Part shown: in pieces, positions 1-11,930 of the stretch
How the letters are laid out: every line of letters starts with the position of its first letter
Position numbering within the stretch: position 1 is the first letter of the stretch
Source: Falciphora oryzae
Lineage: Eukaryota > Ascomycota > Sordariomycetes > Magnaporthales > Magnaporthaceae
DNA length: 64,000 nt
Direction: 5' to 3'
Assembly: GCA_000733355.1 (NCBI GenBank)
Contig: JNVV01000001.1
Coordinates: 3,382,278 to 3,446,277 of the forward strand
Notes under the pieces: model-generated
Told to the model about the DNA's origin: nothing
The model's database searches: none
What the model saw: the letters and a program-made list of their open reading frames with translations, nothing else
Position numbers and translations under genes: made by a program

Positions 1-294
1 ATCTATAATCAACCAGTACATACCTATCTGGGCCGCATCATGTCATCCTATCTACCCCTTATCATGCATACTTCTCTTAACCTTACCTTATCTATCCCTT
101 ACCTTATCATATCTATACAACACATCCCCTACATTCCCTTCCTTGTCTACCCCCTATGCTTGCCATGTGCACACACCCTCTTGTGCCACTTGACATGTTA
201 CCTCGTGGACCCTTCGCACACCGCTTCATCACCAATCCTATTTAAGGTCAACATTATGGGACATAAGCTAACGTTCCACGCTTCAACTACGCAG
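1..294 (+). other. Probable intron and upstream sequence of the IDO gene
   Basis: This stretch is pyrimidine-rich and shows no convincing coding frame. Near its end a CTAAC branch-point match (about 268-273) lies some 20 bp before an acceptor CAG ending at 294, directly before the dioxygenase coding frame. The 5' splice site and the N-terminal exons are not identifiable here and probably lie left of the window. Confidence 0.5.
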
Positions 295-1327
295 CTGCGG
301 GTTCAAGCCATTCATGGAGTACGCCGGCTCGTACGCTCTCTTCAACTATCGTCTCGAGGACCCCTCCAAGGGCCTGGCGTACGACAACCTCCGGCTCATC
401 CGGGCGTTTGAGCACGGCCTGGACCCCACCTCGTCCGAGGCTGGCTTCGTGCTGGTGCACATCGACATGGTCCGGAACTCGGGGCCGCTGGTCTCGGGGA
501 CCATGGCGGCGCTCGACGCGTGCTCGCCCGTGAGCACCGCTACGGTGGCGCAGCGGCGAGCCGACTTCAACGCTGGCATGGCGCAGGTGCTCGCGGCCAT
601 GAAGAAGATCAACGGCGTCATGGAGACCATGTGGCAAAAGTCCAAGCCGGGCAGCTACACGTCGTTCCGGACCTTCATCTTCGGCATCACGTCCCAGACC
701 ATGTTCCCGGACGGAGTCGTCTACGAGGGCGTCAGCAACGGCGAGGCCTGGAACTTCAGGGGCGAGTCGGGCGCCAACGACAGCATGATCCCGCTCATGG
801 ACAACCTGCTGCAGATCCCCATGCCGGACACGCCCCTGACCGAGGTCCTCAAGGACTTTAGGCAGTACCGGCCCAGCAACCACCGCCAGTTCCTCCAGTA
901 CGTCAAGGAGCGGTCTACAGCCGAGCGCCTGCGCGAGTACGCGCTCGGCCTGGCCAAGGACAGCGGCGGCGCCGAGCAGGAGGACCCGGAGGCGGTGCTG
1001 GAGTCGTGCCGGCTGTGGCTCCAGGTGCTCAACCAGGTGCGCGACTTCCGCTGGAGGCACTGGTGCTTCGGAAAGGAGTACATTCTGCGCCAGACGACTT
1101 ACAACCGCGCAACTGGCGGCAGCTTGGTGGCCACCTGGCTGCCGAACCAGCTGAGCGCCGTCCTCGAGGAGATGCACGCTGTGCACGGCGTCGCCAAGGC
1201 GCGCGGGGGAGACCTGGGCGAGGTGTGCGCCGATATTATGGACCTCGCGGGCCGCCAGAAGGTGACGCTGGCCAAGGAGGTGAGCAAATACTGCGAGGAG
1301 CGTGGCGTTCCCCTCAACACTGCGTAG
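295..1327 (+). CDS. Indoleamine 2,3-dioxygenase family protein (5' partial)
   Basis: This is the C-terminal part of a haem dioxygenase that opens the indole ring of tryptophan to N-formylkynurenine, the first step towards kynurenine and NAD+ (fungal IDO/Bna2 family, cytosolic). After an acceptor at 294 the frame reads CGFKPFMEYAGSYALFNY, then NLRLIRAFEHGLDP. It continues through DGVVYEG..GESGANDS, a HRQFL motif, a segment RDFRWRHW..EYI containing the expected proximal haem-ligand histidine, and ATGGS..WLP, corresponding to the substrate-binding GTGG loop of animal IDO. About 343 residues are visible; fungal IDOs are usually 400 to 480, so the N-terminus is missing at the window edge. The ATG at 314 is internal to the family alignment and is not the real start. 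Fungi carry several IDO paralogues, and which one this is cannot be decided from the sequence. Confidence 0.88.
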
Positions 1328-3371
1328 GGGGACACTGAGAGGTGGTAGCACATCCCATATAAACAGTGTATGTAGATAGCCTTTGTGCACTTTTGATAGC
1401 TAAATACGCCTGGCCTGGCTAAAAGTAGCGACCTGGTGATGGTGTAAGTAGTGCGGAAAAGGGGTATCACGTGCACTGACAGCACGTGATATCTAGGAAT
1501 GTCCCCACTACGTAATGCCTTGCGGCGAAAAGCCATGTTTCCCTCTTGGTTCAGGTTAGGCCGCCGAAGGACCACTCCGGCATTCGAAACTTGCCGCCTC
1601 TTCTCATCGGAATACGTTGCAAGTCCTGGAAGGATACTTCTTCTTTGACCCGATTTAGCTTCGCTTTTTTTGTGAAGCGGAAAGGCCGCCTTGAGCCAAT
1701 TATCAATCGAGAAGCTAGCCTCGGCGGACTACTTGTATCAGGTGGCCTCCTGATCCTGCGGTTGATATGTGCTTGTCAAAGCTCACCGCCATGTGCCCAC
1801 GAGGCTAGAGGCAGTTTGACCTCCGGCCGGGAGGGGGACGGCTCGGCGCACGAATTGGAGAGACCGCCCAAAATCGTTGAAAAAGCAACTTGGGTTATAC
1901 GTTAGCTGACTCCGTGACTGGCGGTGTCGTCGCCTTGACCGCGCGATGCAACTGCGCCCGGCGGCAAGGCTGGTGAGAAGCAAAAAGGACGACGCCAAAG
2001 GTTTCAGGCAAGACGTTAGAAGCCCGAAAGAAGCAATGTGCGCGCTAAATAGGTGGACTTTTCGCAACCGTGCAGTCTGGTTTTGATATCGGACATTGAT
2101 CCATGGCGAGGAGGCAGCCCACGCAGCTGCCACTTCCATCCGTCTCTTATTGATGGCCTGTCAGGGCAGATCGTATTGAGATGATGACTTGCGTGTCCCC
2201 GCCAGTCAATACATTGGCGGGCAGCGGTCGATGCTTGGCGAATCATGGAAAAGCCGAGATTGAGCCCACAAGTGCACAAGCCACCTGGGTGGACGAACTG
2301 CTGAGCCTGCTCGACGAACCAGCACTGGAAGATTGCTGGCACATATCGCACACATCTCTCGCTTGCTGTCCATGCCGACCCATCTGCTCACAGCCTTAGA
2401 ACCTGCAGAACAAAACGTGCCCCCTTTCCTCCGCATATGCCGTCCTCCTGGCGTCGCGCTTTGGCATTCCATCCAGATCAATGATGCTGGAATGGCCGTG
2501 CGGCTCCTGGCAACCATCCATCCACCTTCTTAAACCGTGCCCCTGAGAGCCCAAGTTGGCCCAGCAATTCTCAAAAGAGAATGGCGACGGCAACAGCCCG
2601 AGTGGAGCTGCACAAAAACAGACAGCGTGGCACGGGCATGCTTGTATCCCCCCGCCGCCAAGATCCGCCCGGCGAAGCCGTTTGCCTGATGGGAAGCCTT
2701 CTGCGGTCGCGCGAACTGCTTCCAAAAAAGGGCCATTGAAACGCTGGCACAAAAATCTGGGGGACGCTAGGCTAACCTACCCAGGGAATCCTGATATGGC
2801 ACGACTTTATGGTTATGCCATGCCAGAATGCATCGAGATCGGCAAATGCGACGCCAGCAAGAGAAGGGACCCCAATCGCGGAGTGGCACTGCATTGCTGG
2901 CGCCAGAGTACAAAGAGCTGCTGCTGCATGTGGTTGGTCGGGCATGGGAACAAAACAACATCCAACGTCTGACTGGTCGGGTGCTTCCAGGTGTGCGCGC
3001 ATAGTATCTAGTAGGTTTGTTGTATATTTGGCGCCGCTGTTCTGTTGTGGTTGATTCGATTTGGACCCACATTCCAAATTGGGTTGACCAGGACCCCCTG
3101 CCAAAGGTCGACCAGGATTCCCTGACTGGGCCATTGGTTTCCCAGGCGACAGAGCTCCCATTGCATCCATGAAAAAGAAAGAAACTCGGTTCAAGACCTC
3201 ACCTCACCTTGCAGTTTCGCGAATATCGATCTCCATCAGTCTTCTGTCCACGTCCCGAGCTTGATCAGCCTCTTCGTCACGGTCTCTGCTTCGCCCTCGA
3301 GCTCCGACGTCCTGCAGCTTGTCCTCTTTGCTGCTTGCTGCTCTAACGACCAATGGAAAATTGATGTGAGG
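1328..3371. other. Intergenic region between IDO and the TinC-like gene
   Basis: About 2 kb without a coding frame that resembles a known protein. Open frames on both strands are short, overlap each other and lack conserved motifs. It should hold the IDO 3' UTR and the promoter and 5' UTR of the gene starting at 3372. I see no RNA gene or element in it. Confidence 0.6.
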
Positions 3372-5931
3372 ATGATCGAAGTCGAAAACCTCAGGGCGGC
3401 GTCCGCGTACGTCTGCAACCAACTACTGGCCCGCGGGCTCATCGACTGCCCAATCGATTTTGTTTCGGCCGAACCAGACGAAGTAGCGGTTATCCTGAGG
3501 GTAATCAACGACTTGATTCTACGCAAAGATGTAAGTTCAGACCCTCGCTATCCGCGCTTAGTCAGGCGTGCTCTAACACCGTACACTACAGAGAGATGCG
3601 GAGAATAGGGAATCACTCGCAACCAACATCCGCACCCTGCGCGCCGAGAACCTGAGGGCCATCGATGATGTTCGCCGAGAACGCGACGCACATGCCGATA
3701 CCCGAAGAAGCCTGCAGTCAGCCGAGGCATCGGTCCACACGCTGCGGTCACAACTAGCCCACGCCGAGGCTTCGACCCAAAAGCTCAAGGAGGAGGCCGT
3801 ACGGACACGTAGCGCAGTAGCCCAGACCCGTGCGGCATGTGCCAAGGAGATCCGCAAACGAGACCTCCAGATCGAGACGCTCAAAAAGGCCGTTGGTGAT
3901 GCAGGACGTGCCCGCGGCGAGCGCAAGGCGCAGGCCATCACCACCATCACCGTCACCGGGGACGCATGCGCGACAACAGGAGATGCTACCGGACCTGGCT
4001 CGGGCGCTACAGAAGATGACGGGTACGATCTCCGGCAGGAATCTTCATCATTTCTGGCCCAGCTCGCCCAAGGGCTCTCGACGGAAAACGAGGAGCTTAA
4101 AACCCTCATCCACAAGGTCCAGTCTATGCTCCAGGACATGTCGGGCTACCAGCCCGGCACAACCGCCAGCGCACCGGCCGAGGGTCCGCTTTCGCGTCCC
4201 GCTGGTGTCGAGGAGGTTGGGGCTGAGATGGACGCCATCCTCCTTCATCTGAGGACGATTCTTACTAACCCATCATTTGTGCCCATCGAGGAGGTGGTTG
4301 TGCGAGAGGACGAGATCCACAGGCTGCGTGAAGGCTGGGAGAAGATGGAATCGCGGTGGAAGGATGCCATGTTGCTACTGGAGACGTGGCGGAGGCGAGT
4401 GGGCGAGGGTGGCCGCGCTGTCAACGTCCAGGAGATTAACATGGGCCTGCGCCTTAGCCCCGTCCGTGTCAGAGATGCCGAGCTTACTTTGCAGGATATG
4501 GCCAAGCGGATCCCGCCCCTGGACCTCGGCCTCGCGCCTGTCCGTGAGCAGGAGGAGGAGGAATACGAGGAGCCACAAAGGCGTCTCCCGCCCTCTCCAA
4601 GCCCAGCTGAATCTCTCCATCTGGTGCCGGCTCCGGGGTTCAATGATGAACTAGATGACTCGGATACCGACTCGGAGTCCAGCATCTTTGTTGATGAGGA
4701 CGAGGAGGAAGAGAACGTCGTGGTTCTGGAGCAGTCTGTCATGCTGGATTCCTCGCCGCTACCGGTGCCGCCGCAGCTGAGCCCCCTCAAGGAGTCGGCA
4801 AGTGCTGGTAACAGGCGAAACCCAGATCCCTCTCGGTCAAGAAAGAGACCGGGCGACTTCACGACGATATTAGAGGAAGACTCTGTCGAGATCGAAGCGT
4901 TGTCGAAGCCACTTCAACCTTCAAAGCCGCGCCAAAGTCCCATCACGGCCGTGGCACCCCGTCAGGTGCCACAGGAACGCCCAGACTCTGCCGCATCTTG
5001 CACCTCGGGCACCTCGACGGGCACAGAGAGCAGCATCCGCCTTGTCAAACCCGAAGCACCGCCGCCGAACACCTCAGCCCCTGCGAAGCCTCCCCAACCA
5101 CCTCCGGCTAAGAAGCGAAACACGGCGAGGACGGCCAAAGAGCAGCAGCCGCCCGCTAAGAAGCCTACCCGCCCCGCGGCCCAGACGACCTCGTCCAGGT
5201 CTACCAGGGCTACAGCAGCGAAATCTGCGCCTGCGCCAATGCAGACTCGGCCGGAAAGCCCCGGTGAGAGCGGAGGAGCCGGGTCTGGCCATAAGGCGAC
5301 GCGGTCTACTGGCTCAGCACAGGCGCCGGCCCCCACACCCCGAGCGGGCAGAAAGGCAGCGGCCACTCCCTCCAAGATTGTGATCCCTCCTGTCTCCAGC
5401 CGGCTGCCCCTGCCTCGCGTTGCCAACGCCAATGGCGTGCCGCAGAGCCCGCTCACCATGGCGACCATCGCCGCCAAGCTGGCCGCGTCGGAGCGCGACG
5501 CCGACGCCGCCCGCGTCCGCGCCAAGCTCAAGGCCGCGAGGCTAAACCGCAATGGTCGGACCGCTGCTGTCGCCGCCGACGCCGCCCAGGCAACGTCCGC
5601 GCCGGGCAGCAGAGCCACGTCCAACGGGACGGTGCGGTCGGCCGACGACAGCGAGAACGGCGGTGCCAGCATCGGCAGCGCCGGTGGCGACTCCATCAAG
5701 AGGGACTCCCCGCCGTTGTCGGCCACGTCGTCTGCGCGAGCATCCCCGGCCGCGGATCAGGATGCGAGCAGCAGCACCGGGTCTACGGTCCGCATGGTGG
5801 GCGAGCTCAAGTCACCGCGAAAGCGCGGTCGCCGCGCCGAGAGGGTGGCGTCCAGGCGTCGGAGCACGCTCAACGCCTGGGAGCTCAACACGCTCATCTC
5901 GGGCGAGGTCGCCGTGTCCACCTCGCAATGA
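3372..5931 (+). CDS. tinC: NIMA-interacting protein TinC-like (ADIP-domain coiled-coil protein)
   Basis: Two exons, 3372-3530 and 3592-5931; the 61 bp intron has GTAAGT, a CTAAC branch point at 3573 and a CAG acceptor. They give 832 residues. Exon 1 (MIEVENLRAASAYVCNQLLARGL) looks like the conserved N-terminus of fungal proteins carrying the afadin/alpha-actinin-binding (ADIP) domain. Exon 2 opens with about 120 residues of charged coiled coil rich in R, E, A and L, then a second helical segment around residues 205-330. The last 400 or so residues are disordered and rich in P, S, T, A and R, with acidic patches and basic clusters. Aspergillus nidulans TinC binds the mitotic kinase NIMA and localises to spindle pole bodies; the same role is inferred here. 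The start at 3372 was chosen because it begins the conserved block. The frame stays open upstream to 3261, but that stretch does not look conserved. Confidence 0.72.
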
Positions 5932-6481
5932 GCTAAGGGCTGTTGGACACGTTTTGATGAAAGACGTGTTGGCAGGGTCGGGGTCCTGCGTGAGATGTTT
6001 GATGTCTGTATATCCACAGAAAGACACCACGGGCTTGCTCTGGAGAGGCCCAGTGTGCTCTTTACTCTTCCTTGTCTTCTGTTTTCACTTGGCTGAGTCC
6101 TCATATGATCATGACGGTATAACGACAAGCAACCTGTTTTTATTCCCGGGTGGGAGTCTGAGTTCTTGTTCTTCTACAATTCCCCTTTGGCTTTTCTCCC
6201 CCTCACGTGTCGGCGATAGTTCATGATTTACGACCATCTAGAACCCCCCCTAGTTTGGCATTTCGCCTCTGCTTAGTTGCTCGATTCCCCTTCAGAGAGT
6301 ATGCTTTAATAGTAGCACCTAATCCTTGGAAATTCTGCCGCCAAATGTTCCGTGAAATGTGATCAATGTGTGAGGAATAATATGGGAAGATTGCGAGACG
6401 GTCGATGGCTCGATATCCATCCTTGACCCCCTAGACTGCACGAAAAGTTTGCCGCGAAATTGTAGGCGTTCAGCGAAGAAT

Positions 6482-6514
<33 letters not shown>

Positions 6515-6837
6515 GAACGAAGAAACGAAGAAACGAAGGCTTCGATGCTCCAAATTATCGCGAGACAGGAACGATGGAAGCTCGGGAAGAAACAAAGACG
6601 AAGAGGGGACGGACGATAAAAGGGGAGAAGGGGAAGTAAGAACCGACAAGAGGAAACATTGCGGTGTAAGAGAAAAGAAGAAAAAAAAAAAGAACACCCT
6701 AGCCTAGGGCGCAAGCCTTTCCAGCTCTGCTGTCTGTAGAGAAGGTAGGTATATGGAAGCGATGGGAAACTCCCACATCAAGAGAATAAGTAGGGGGCCT
6801 TCAGTTGTGCTTCCCAGGGGTGACTTGATCATGAGGC
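5932..6837. other. Convergent intergenic region with a poly(A) tract
   Basis: This lies between the 3' ends of the TinC-like gene and the coiled-coil gene. It contains a run of about 28 A (6486-6513) followed by purine-rich sequence (GAAGAAACGAAG, AAAAGAAG). No gene is seen. Confidence 0.6.
6486..6513 (+). repeat. Poly(A) homopolymer, about 28 nt
   Basis: Uninterrupted A run followed by purine-rich sequence. Confidence 0.9.
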
Positions 6838-9091
6838 TCATATCCTGGTCTTAATCGACCCGCCAAGCCGCACAAGATCCTGCCTTGGAGATTGACTGAA
6901 TGCTAGGGCGTCTCCAGACACCTCCATAGGCAGTAGAATCCTTTCACAGTCGAAAGCTTGGCCCGACGAATCGCCGCATCGCTTGAGGCCCGGCGAGACG
7001 GCAACAGTTATCCCCCGGTGCGGGTCGCCCATCCGTTCGCCTTTCGCCACCCTCATCCACGAGGAATTATAGGCGAAGTTCGCCGTCATGGCGGGAAGCA
7101 GCCACTTCACAGCGGAAGGCTGTCGGCATATTTGCTTGTCTAGCTCCACCGCCTGGTCGAAGATGTTCAAGATTTCCGTGCCATAATCATCGTGGTTGGC
7201 AGGGCGCCGGTGTTCCCAATCGCGCCACGTCAGGGTGGCAGCTTTGAATGTAAGTCTTAGCATCTTGAAAGAGAGGAGGGCGTCGATATTGCCGTCGCCG
7301 CCGGGAGACTCAAGGCAGTGGCTGGCGATCTTGGTTTTCCAGTCCTGGAGCTTGCGCTTGGTCTCATCGCCTCCGCACTTCAGCACTGTTCAAATGGTTG
7401 AGTAGTTAGTGCTTAGCTCTAGCAAGCAAGCTGTCTAGGTAGAGAGCAGTCACGAGAAACTCACCAGCCTCCAGCGCGGCCACAGCTTGGCTCGGCTTCT
7501 CTCCCTTTCCCGCCCAGACGAACTGATCAAATACCATATTGGTAAGGATGGACCACAGCCTCGCCTGCACGACAACACCACACTTCCCAGGCTTTGTCTT
7601 GAGGCGAACAAGCTGGGTGGTGGCGTCTTGGTATGTGCCCACTGCGGCCTCGAAATCGAAGGCGTAGCCTTGAGGGTCCGCATCGCCAAAGTACGAATCG
7701 GCGAAATTCCGTATGTTGAAGTTCAGCCTCTCAGCCTCGCTGATGAGATACTCATCGGTGACCTGATGGAAAGGCCGGGGCTGTATCGTCGTCTGCTTGG
7801 CATGTTCTTTGACAGCCTTCTTCCACCTCTTGCAGTATTCCAAGCTTGTCTTCTCCAGCTGAGCTCGCTGTTCTTGTGCATTCTTGAGGGCAAGTTCGGT
7901 CTCAGTCCGACGCCTCCGCTCTTGAGATAGTGCCATCTCAGTATCGGCTTGTCTCTTCTGCACTTGAGATAGTGTGTTTTCAATCTCCACTCGACACTTC
8001 AGCGCTTCAGACAATGACCTCTCAACATACTCTAGATGGTTCTGGGCCTCCGATGCCTGTGCCGCTACCCTAGCTCGGTCGGCCTCGTTCTGAGCGAGAT
8101 CGCGCTCAAGGTCGTAGTAAGCTTCATTTACCCTGGATAGAGACTCACTCTCTTGAGCGAAGGCTGCCTGGAGGTCCAAGACACGCTTATCTGCCTTGGT
8201 TCGATCCTCCTTCTCTCGAGTGAGCTCCATCTGAGTCTTGTTCAGAGTGCTCTGCAGGTCTGAAGCACGCCCCTCTGCCTTCACCCGGTGTTCCTTCTCT
8301 TCGTTGAGCTCTGCAAGACTCTTCTGCAATGACTTTTGCAAGGGCATGATGGCTTTCTGCGCCTCGTCGCGCTCCTGCTGAGCTTGCACCCAGCAGGTCC
8401 GGAGGCCCTCGATCTCTGCCTGCTTCATCGCCCGATCATCTTGATTCTGCGTGAGTAGGTTCCGTCCGACAGCACCGCCATCGGACAGCTTCTTTTCGAG
8501 CTTTTCCCTCTCCGATTCTTCCACTTCAGGTCGGCTCTTGCAGCTGTCCAAGGCGTTTTCAAGGTGTTGGGCTTGGATCTCAGCCGTCGTCTGTCGATCA
8601 CGCTCCCCTTTCAGCTCTCTCTGGGGCGAGGCCGAGGTTGCGGGTGAATTGTCCTGTTGTGTGTGCTCCTGCTGTATGTGCTCCTGCTGTATGTGCTCCT
8701 GCTGTATGTGCTCCTGCTGTATGTGCTCCTGCTGTATGTGCTCCTGCTGTATGTGCTCCTGCTGAGCTTGCTTTTGATTCTGAAGATCCAAAGGCCTATT
8801 CGAATCCTCAGCCTTCCACCGCATGATTGGAGTGTCCGCTTCGGGCTGTTTCTTTTGTTCTTCATGGAAACCCCGCCGCATCTGTGTGATCCCTTGCCGC
8901 ATACGCTCCTTCCAATGGGGAGTTGGCTGTATGATTGCCTTGTGAACGTCGTGGTCGAGACCGCCATCCTCGGGTTTAACACACGTCTGTGTGTCTCCGA
9001 GTGGTGGACTGGGTGATGCGTTGGGGTCACGGCCATCCTCCCTGTCCGCGTCAGGCATCTCAATATCGGCGCTGGGGTTACTCAAATCCAT
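6838..9091 (-). CDS. Long coiled-coil protein with QQEHI repeats, function unknown
   Basis: Two exons on the minus strand, 9091-7465 and 7385-6838; the 79 bp intron has GTGAGT, branch point ACTAAC and acceptor CAG, and phase is kept. They give 724 residues. The start at 9091 (MDLSNPSADIEMPDAD) is the first ATG in the frame. Residues 1-105 are acidic and disordered. Residues about 110-146 are seven tandem pentapeptides QQEHI/T. Residues about 150-500 are a long heptad-like coiled coil rich in E, Q, R, A and L. The last 220 residues form a different, probably globular domain with SEAERLNFNIRNFADSYF, conserved aromatics and a basic tail. I recognise this type of C-terminal block from fungal proteins of unknown function but cannot assign an activity. 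The gene is divergent from the Hsp70-like gene, with 682 bp between the starts, so co-regulation or physical partnership is possible but only inferred. Confidence 0.75.
8655..8764 (-). repeat. In-frame 15-bp minisatellite encoding QQEHI
   Basis: About seven tandem copies of a 15-bp unit (plus strand GCTGTATGTGCTCCT) lie inside the coiled-coil gene. Six are essentially identical and encode QQEHI; the last in coding order encodes QQEHT. Because the unit is a multiple of three, copy number can vary without breaking the frame. Confidence 0.95.
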
Positions 9092-9773
9092 AGCGTCTCG
9101 GGGAGCGACGAAGACGCATAGGATTGCAGCAGCCCGATCGCACTTCTTGAAGTTGCGTGGTGGTGGTGGTGGTGAAGATATGTTGTGTGGAAGATGGAAG
9201 CAGTAAGAGAGTTTGATGAGGAATGTGGCTGAGGTTCTTAGCAGAGTCTGTCTCACCGCGGTGAGGAGCTTCGTAAGAAAGGTGAGCCGGTAAAATGAAC
9301 ATAGATCTGTCTTTTCCCAGCAGGTGAGTTTCGTAGTAAGAGATAGATCCGGTAGAAAGGTGAAGGAAACCCTCGACAACCCAATGTAGTGAGACCTGGT
9401 GAGCAGGATCTATTTTCCCTCTGCCAATAAACTGGCTGAAGAGGGAAGGAGCGAATTCCTCCTCGCCTCAAATGACGCTATGCACCTTCTATTTTAGCAT
9501 ACTCCTTCGTATCTTGCCCAGATCTCTCTACCAAACCTCTTTCACCTCCACCTCACTTTCTTCAAAACCTCTCTCCGCTTCTGGGAGCCTTCTGAGCGAG
9601 CCCATGGATAATCTTCCCCTTTGACTTCCGCAGCTATCATTTTCTTTTCCTGTCTATTGCTCGCAAGAGTCTACCAGTTTCCCCGGGTATCTACACTTCT
9701 CTACACACTCAGCCTACCAGTTTCCCCGGGTATCTACACTTCTCCACACACTCAGCCTACCAGTCAGTCGATC
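9092..9773. promoter_or_regulatory. Bidirectional promoter region, coiled-coil gene and Hsp70-like gene
   Basis: This 682 bp gap separates two divergent start codons and must hold both promoters. The Hsp70 side has pyrimidine-rich leader sequence (CCTCTTTCACCTCCACCTCAC and similar) and the 43-bp tandem duplication at 9671-9756. No heat-shock element array (nGAAn repeats) was obvious by eye. Confidence 0.55.
9671..9763 (+). repeat. 43-bp tandem duplication just upstream of the Hsp70-like start
   Basis: Two copies of a 43-bp unit beginning CTACCAGTTTCCCCGGGTAT lie at 9671-9713 and 9714-9756. They differ by one base (TCTCTACA versus TCTCCACA). A third partial copy, CTACCAG, follows at 9757-9763, 11 bp before the start codon. 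The position suggests the 5' UTR or core promoter. Confidence 0.95.
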
Positions 9774-11930
9774 ATGGATGAGGACGATGATATCCTCGTG
9801 ATAGGTATCGACTTCGGCACCACGTAAGTGAGATGCTGGCTGATCTAGAATAGCGACCTATCTTTCTAATATCAAGCTTTCCCAGCAACTCTGGTGTAGC
9901 ATGGTCAACGACGCAAAAGTTCGCCAAGCAGGAAGTCAACCACATCGTGAACTGGCCAGGAGCAAGCAAAGAGCAGGGAAAGGTTCCCACACAGCTCCTG
10001 TACGATGGCGACAACGTGGTCTGGGGTTTCGAGATATCCTTTCCCTACTCCTCTTACGAAAGTTCTCTCCGGTGGTTTAAGCTACTACTACTCAAGCGCG
10101 AGGACCTAAGCGAGGAGCTGCTCTCGTCTGACATCCTGATCCAGGCACGGGAGCTCCTCGAAAAGACCGGCAAAACGGTCGTCGAGGTCATAGCCGACTA
10201 CCTGCGACTCATCTGGAACCACAGCATCGAGACCATCACCAATATCCTTGGGGACATGCTCATGGACGCCATGGTCTTCAGCGTTGTCATCACTGTCCCC
10301 GCCATCTGGAAGGGCTACGCTCGTCAGGCCATGCACGAGGCGGCTCAGAAGGCCGGCATTTTGGCCGAGCGGCTCGCCGGAGTGACTACGCTCACATTTG
10401 CCTCGGAGCCCGAGGCCGCTGCTCTGGCCACACTGACCGAGGCTGGACGCCAGCCCAAGCCAGGCCAAACTTTTGTCATTTGCGACGCAGGTGGCGGCAC
10501 TGTCGATCTGATTACCTACAAGATCGAATCCATCGACCCTATCATCACAATGGCTGAGGCAGTCGAGGGACAAGGTGGTCTCTGCGGTGGCTTCCTCGTT
10601 GACAAAGCCTTCGAGGACATTTGTCAACAGAGGCTTGGGGATGAGTGGGAGAAGCTGAGCAGAGGCGAGCGCAACGTGTACCTCAAGGACGACTGGGAGT
10701 CACACATCAAACCAGAGTTCAAGCCTCACCGCCGCCGAGAGTACATCATTCGGCTTCCCTACGAGATGCTATCAAATGCCGCAGTCCCCAGGAACGACCA
10801 CTCAAGAGCTCCATACATCAACAACCATCGCATGCATTTCCCCAGGTAAAGCCCGATACGGAAAGTTCTTGGATGATATAAAACCACTGCTAACCACTGA
10901 TTGCTCCCATTGATGACAGCGACCTCGTCCAGCAAACCTTCGACAGGTCTTTCGCCGGTATTGACAAGCTGGTAGCCCACCAAATCCTCCAGGCAGAGGG
11001 CCAAGGCTTCAAGGTAACGGTGAGTATAGAAGCACCCGTACGGGCCGAGTATTCTCTCTGAAGATTTGTCGGCTAATATGCGGTTGTGAAGGGAATCATC
11101 CTTGCTGGGGGCTTTGGCGGAAGCCCCTACCTGCATGAGCATCTCAAGAACGCCCACTCTAGCGCTGGCATTTCCGTCCTGCAATCGACCAATGCAATGC
11201 CGTAAGTTGATAGGACGGAGACACCCTTTCTGTCGGAGCGCAACTTGGCCTCTTGCTAATCCATCATAAGTCGAACTGCCATCTGTCGCGGCGCTGTGTA
11301 CAAGGGCTTTCTCGCCAATCCAGGCGACAGTGACGCCCCCGTCGCCATCTCGTCCACAATCGCTCGATCCAGCCTCGGCGTGGTCATGAACGTGGACTTT
11401 GACGAGGCTAAGCACCTGCAGGAGGACAAGTTCTACGACCGCCGTAAACTCTGCTACAGGGCTGCCAACCAGATGCGGTGGTTTCTCAAGAGGGTACGTG
11501 GAGCCAGGGCCGTCGTGGAACAGCTCTTTCGGCTGTCCTGCTTGACAGACCAGAAACACGTTGTTGTCTAACTTCACCACTGGAATAGGGAGATGATATC
11601 TCACACAAGAAGCCCGTCAAGTACTCCTTTGAGCGAATCTACGCTACGAAGAAGGATTTCGTTGACAGGCCCGGGATCAGCATCAAAGAATGCGAGGATC
11701 TCAGCCCTCCCTCCCGCAAGAGCCCAAGCGTGAAGGAGCAGTGCACAATCGCGTGTGCAACTGACGTGGAGTTCCATGAGCTCAAGACCTACACCAACGC
11801 GAAGAAGAAGAAGTACAAAAAGCTGTCCTACGACATCGAAATGGTTCCGGCAGGGGCTGCGGTGGCGTTCACAGTCTATGTCAATGGCAGGAAGCAGGGA
11901 GGACAGAATGTGGCCGTCAGCTACCAGTAG
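9774..11930 (+). CDS. Hsp70-like ATPase of the HSPA12 type
   Basis: Six exons: 9774-9823, 9886-10845, 10920-11019, 11092-11201, 11271-11493 and 11589-11930; introns are 62 to 95 bp and all phases agree. They give 594 residues. The first intron falls within the phosphate-1 loop, and splicing restores GIDFGTTNSGVAW (about residues 11-23). Phosphate-2 is DAGGGTVDL (about 217-225), and the adenosine motif is GIILAGGFGGSPYL (from residue 371). These are the actin/Hsp70 nucleotide-binding elements. The C-terminal 200 residues do not resemble the canonical Hsp70 substrate-binding domain and no EEVD tail is present, which fits the HSPA12-like group that is expanded in filamentous fungi. The substrate is unknown. 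Several acceptors are AAG or TAG rather than CAG. The gene is divergent from the coiled-coil gene and convergent with the F-box/TPR gene. Confidence 0.88.

Noticed and set aside
287..1390. 367-codon open frame antisense to the IDO exon
   Set aside because: It mirrors the GC-rich codons of the real gene, has low-complexity R/H/V/L composition and no known motif; the plus strand has clear IDO motifs.
3261..3371. N-terminal extension of the TinC-like frame to an earlier ATG
   Set aside because: The extra 37 residues are hydrophobic and serine/cysteine-rich and do not resemble the family, which begins at the MI(E/D) block; treated as 5' UTR.
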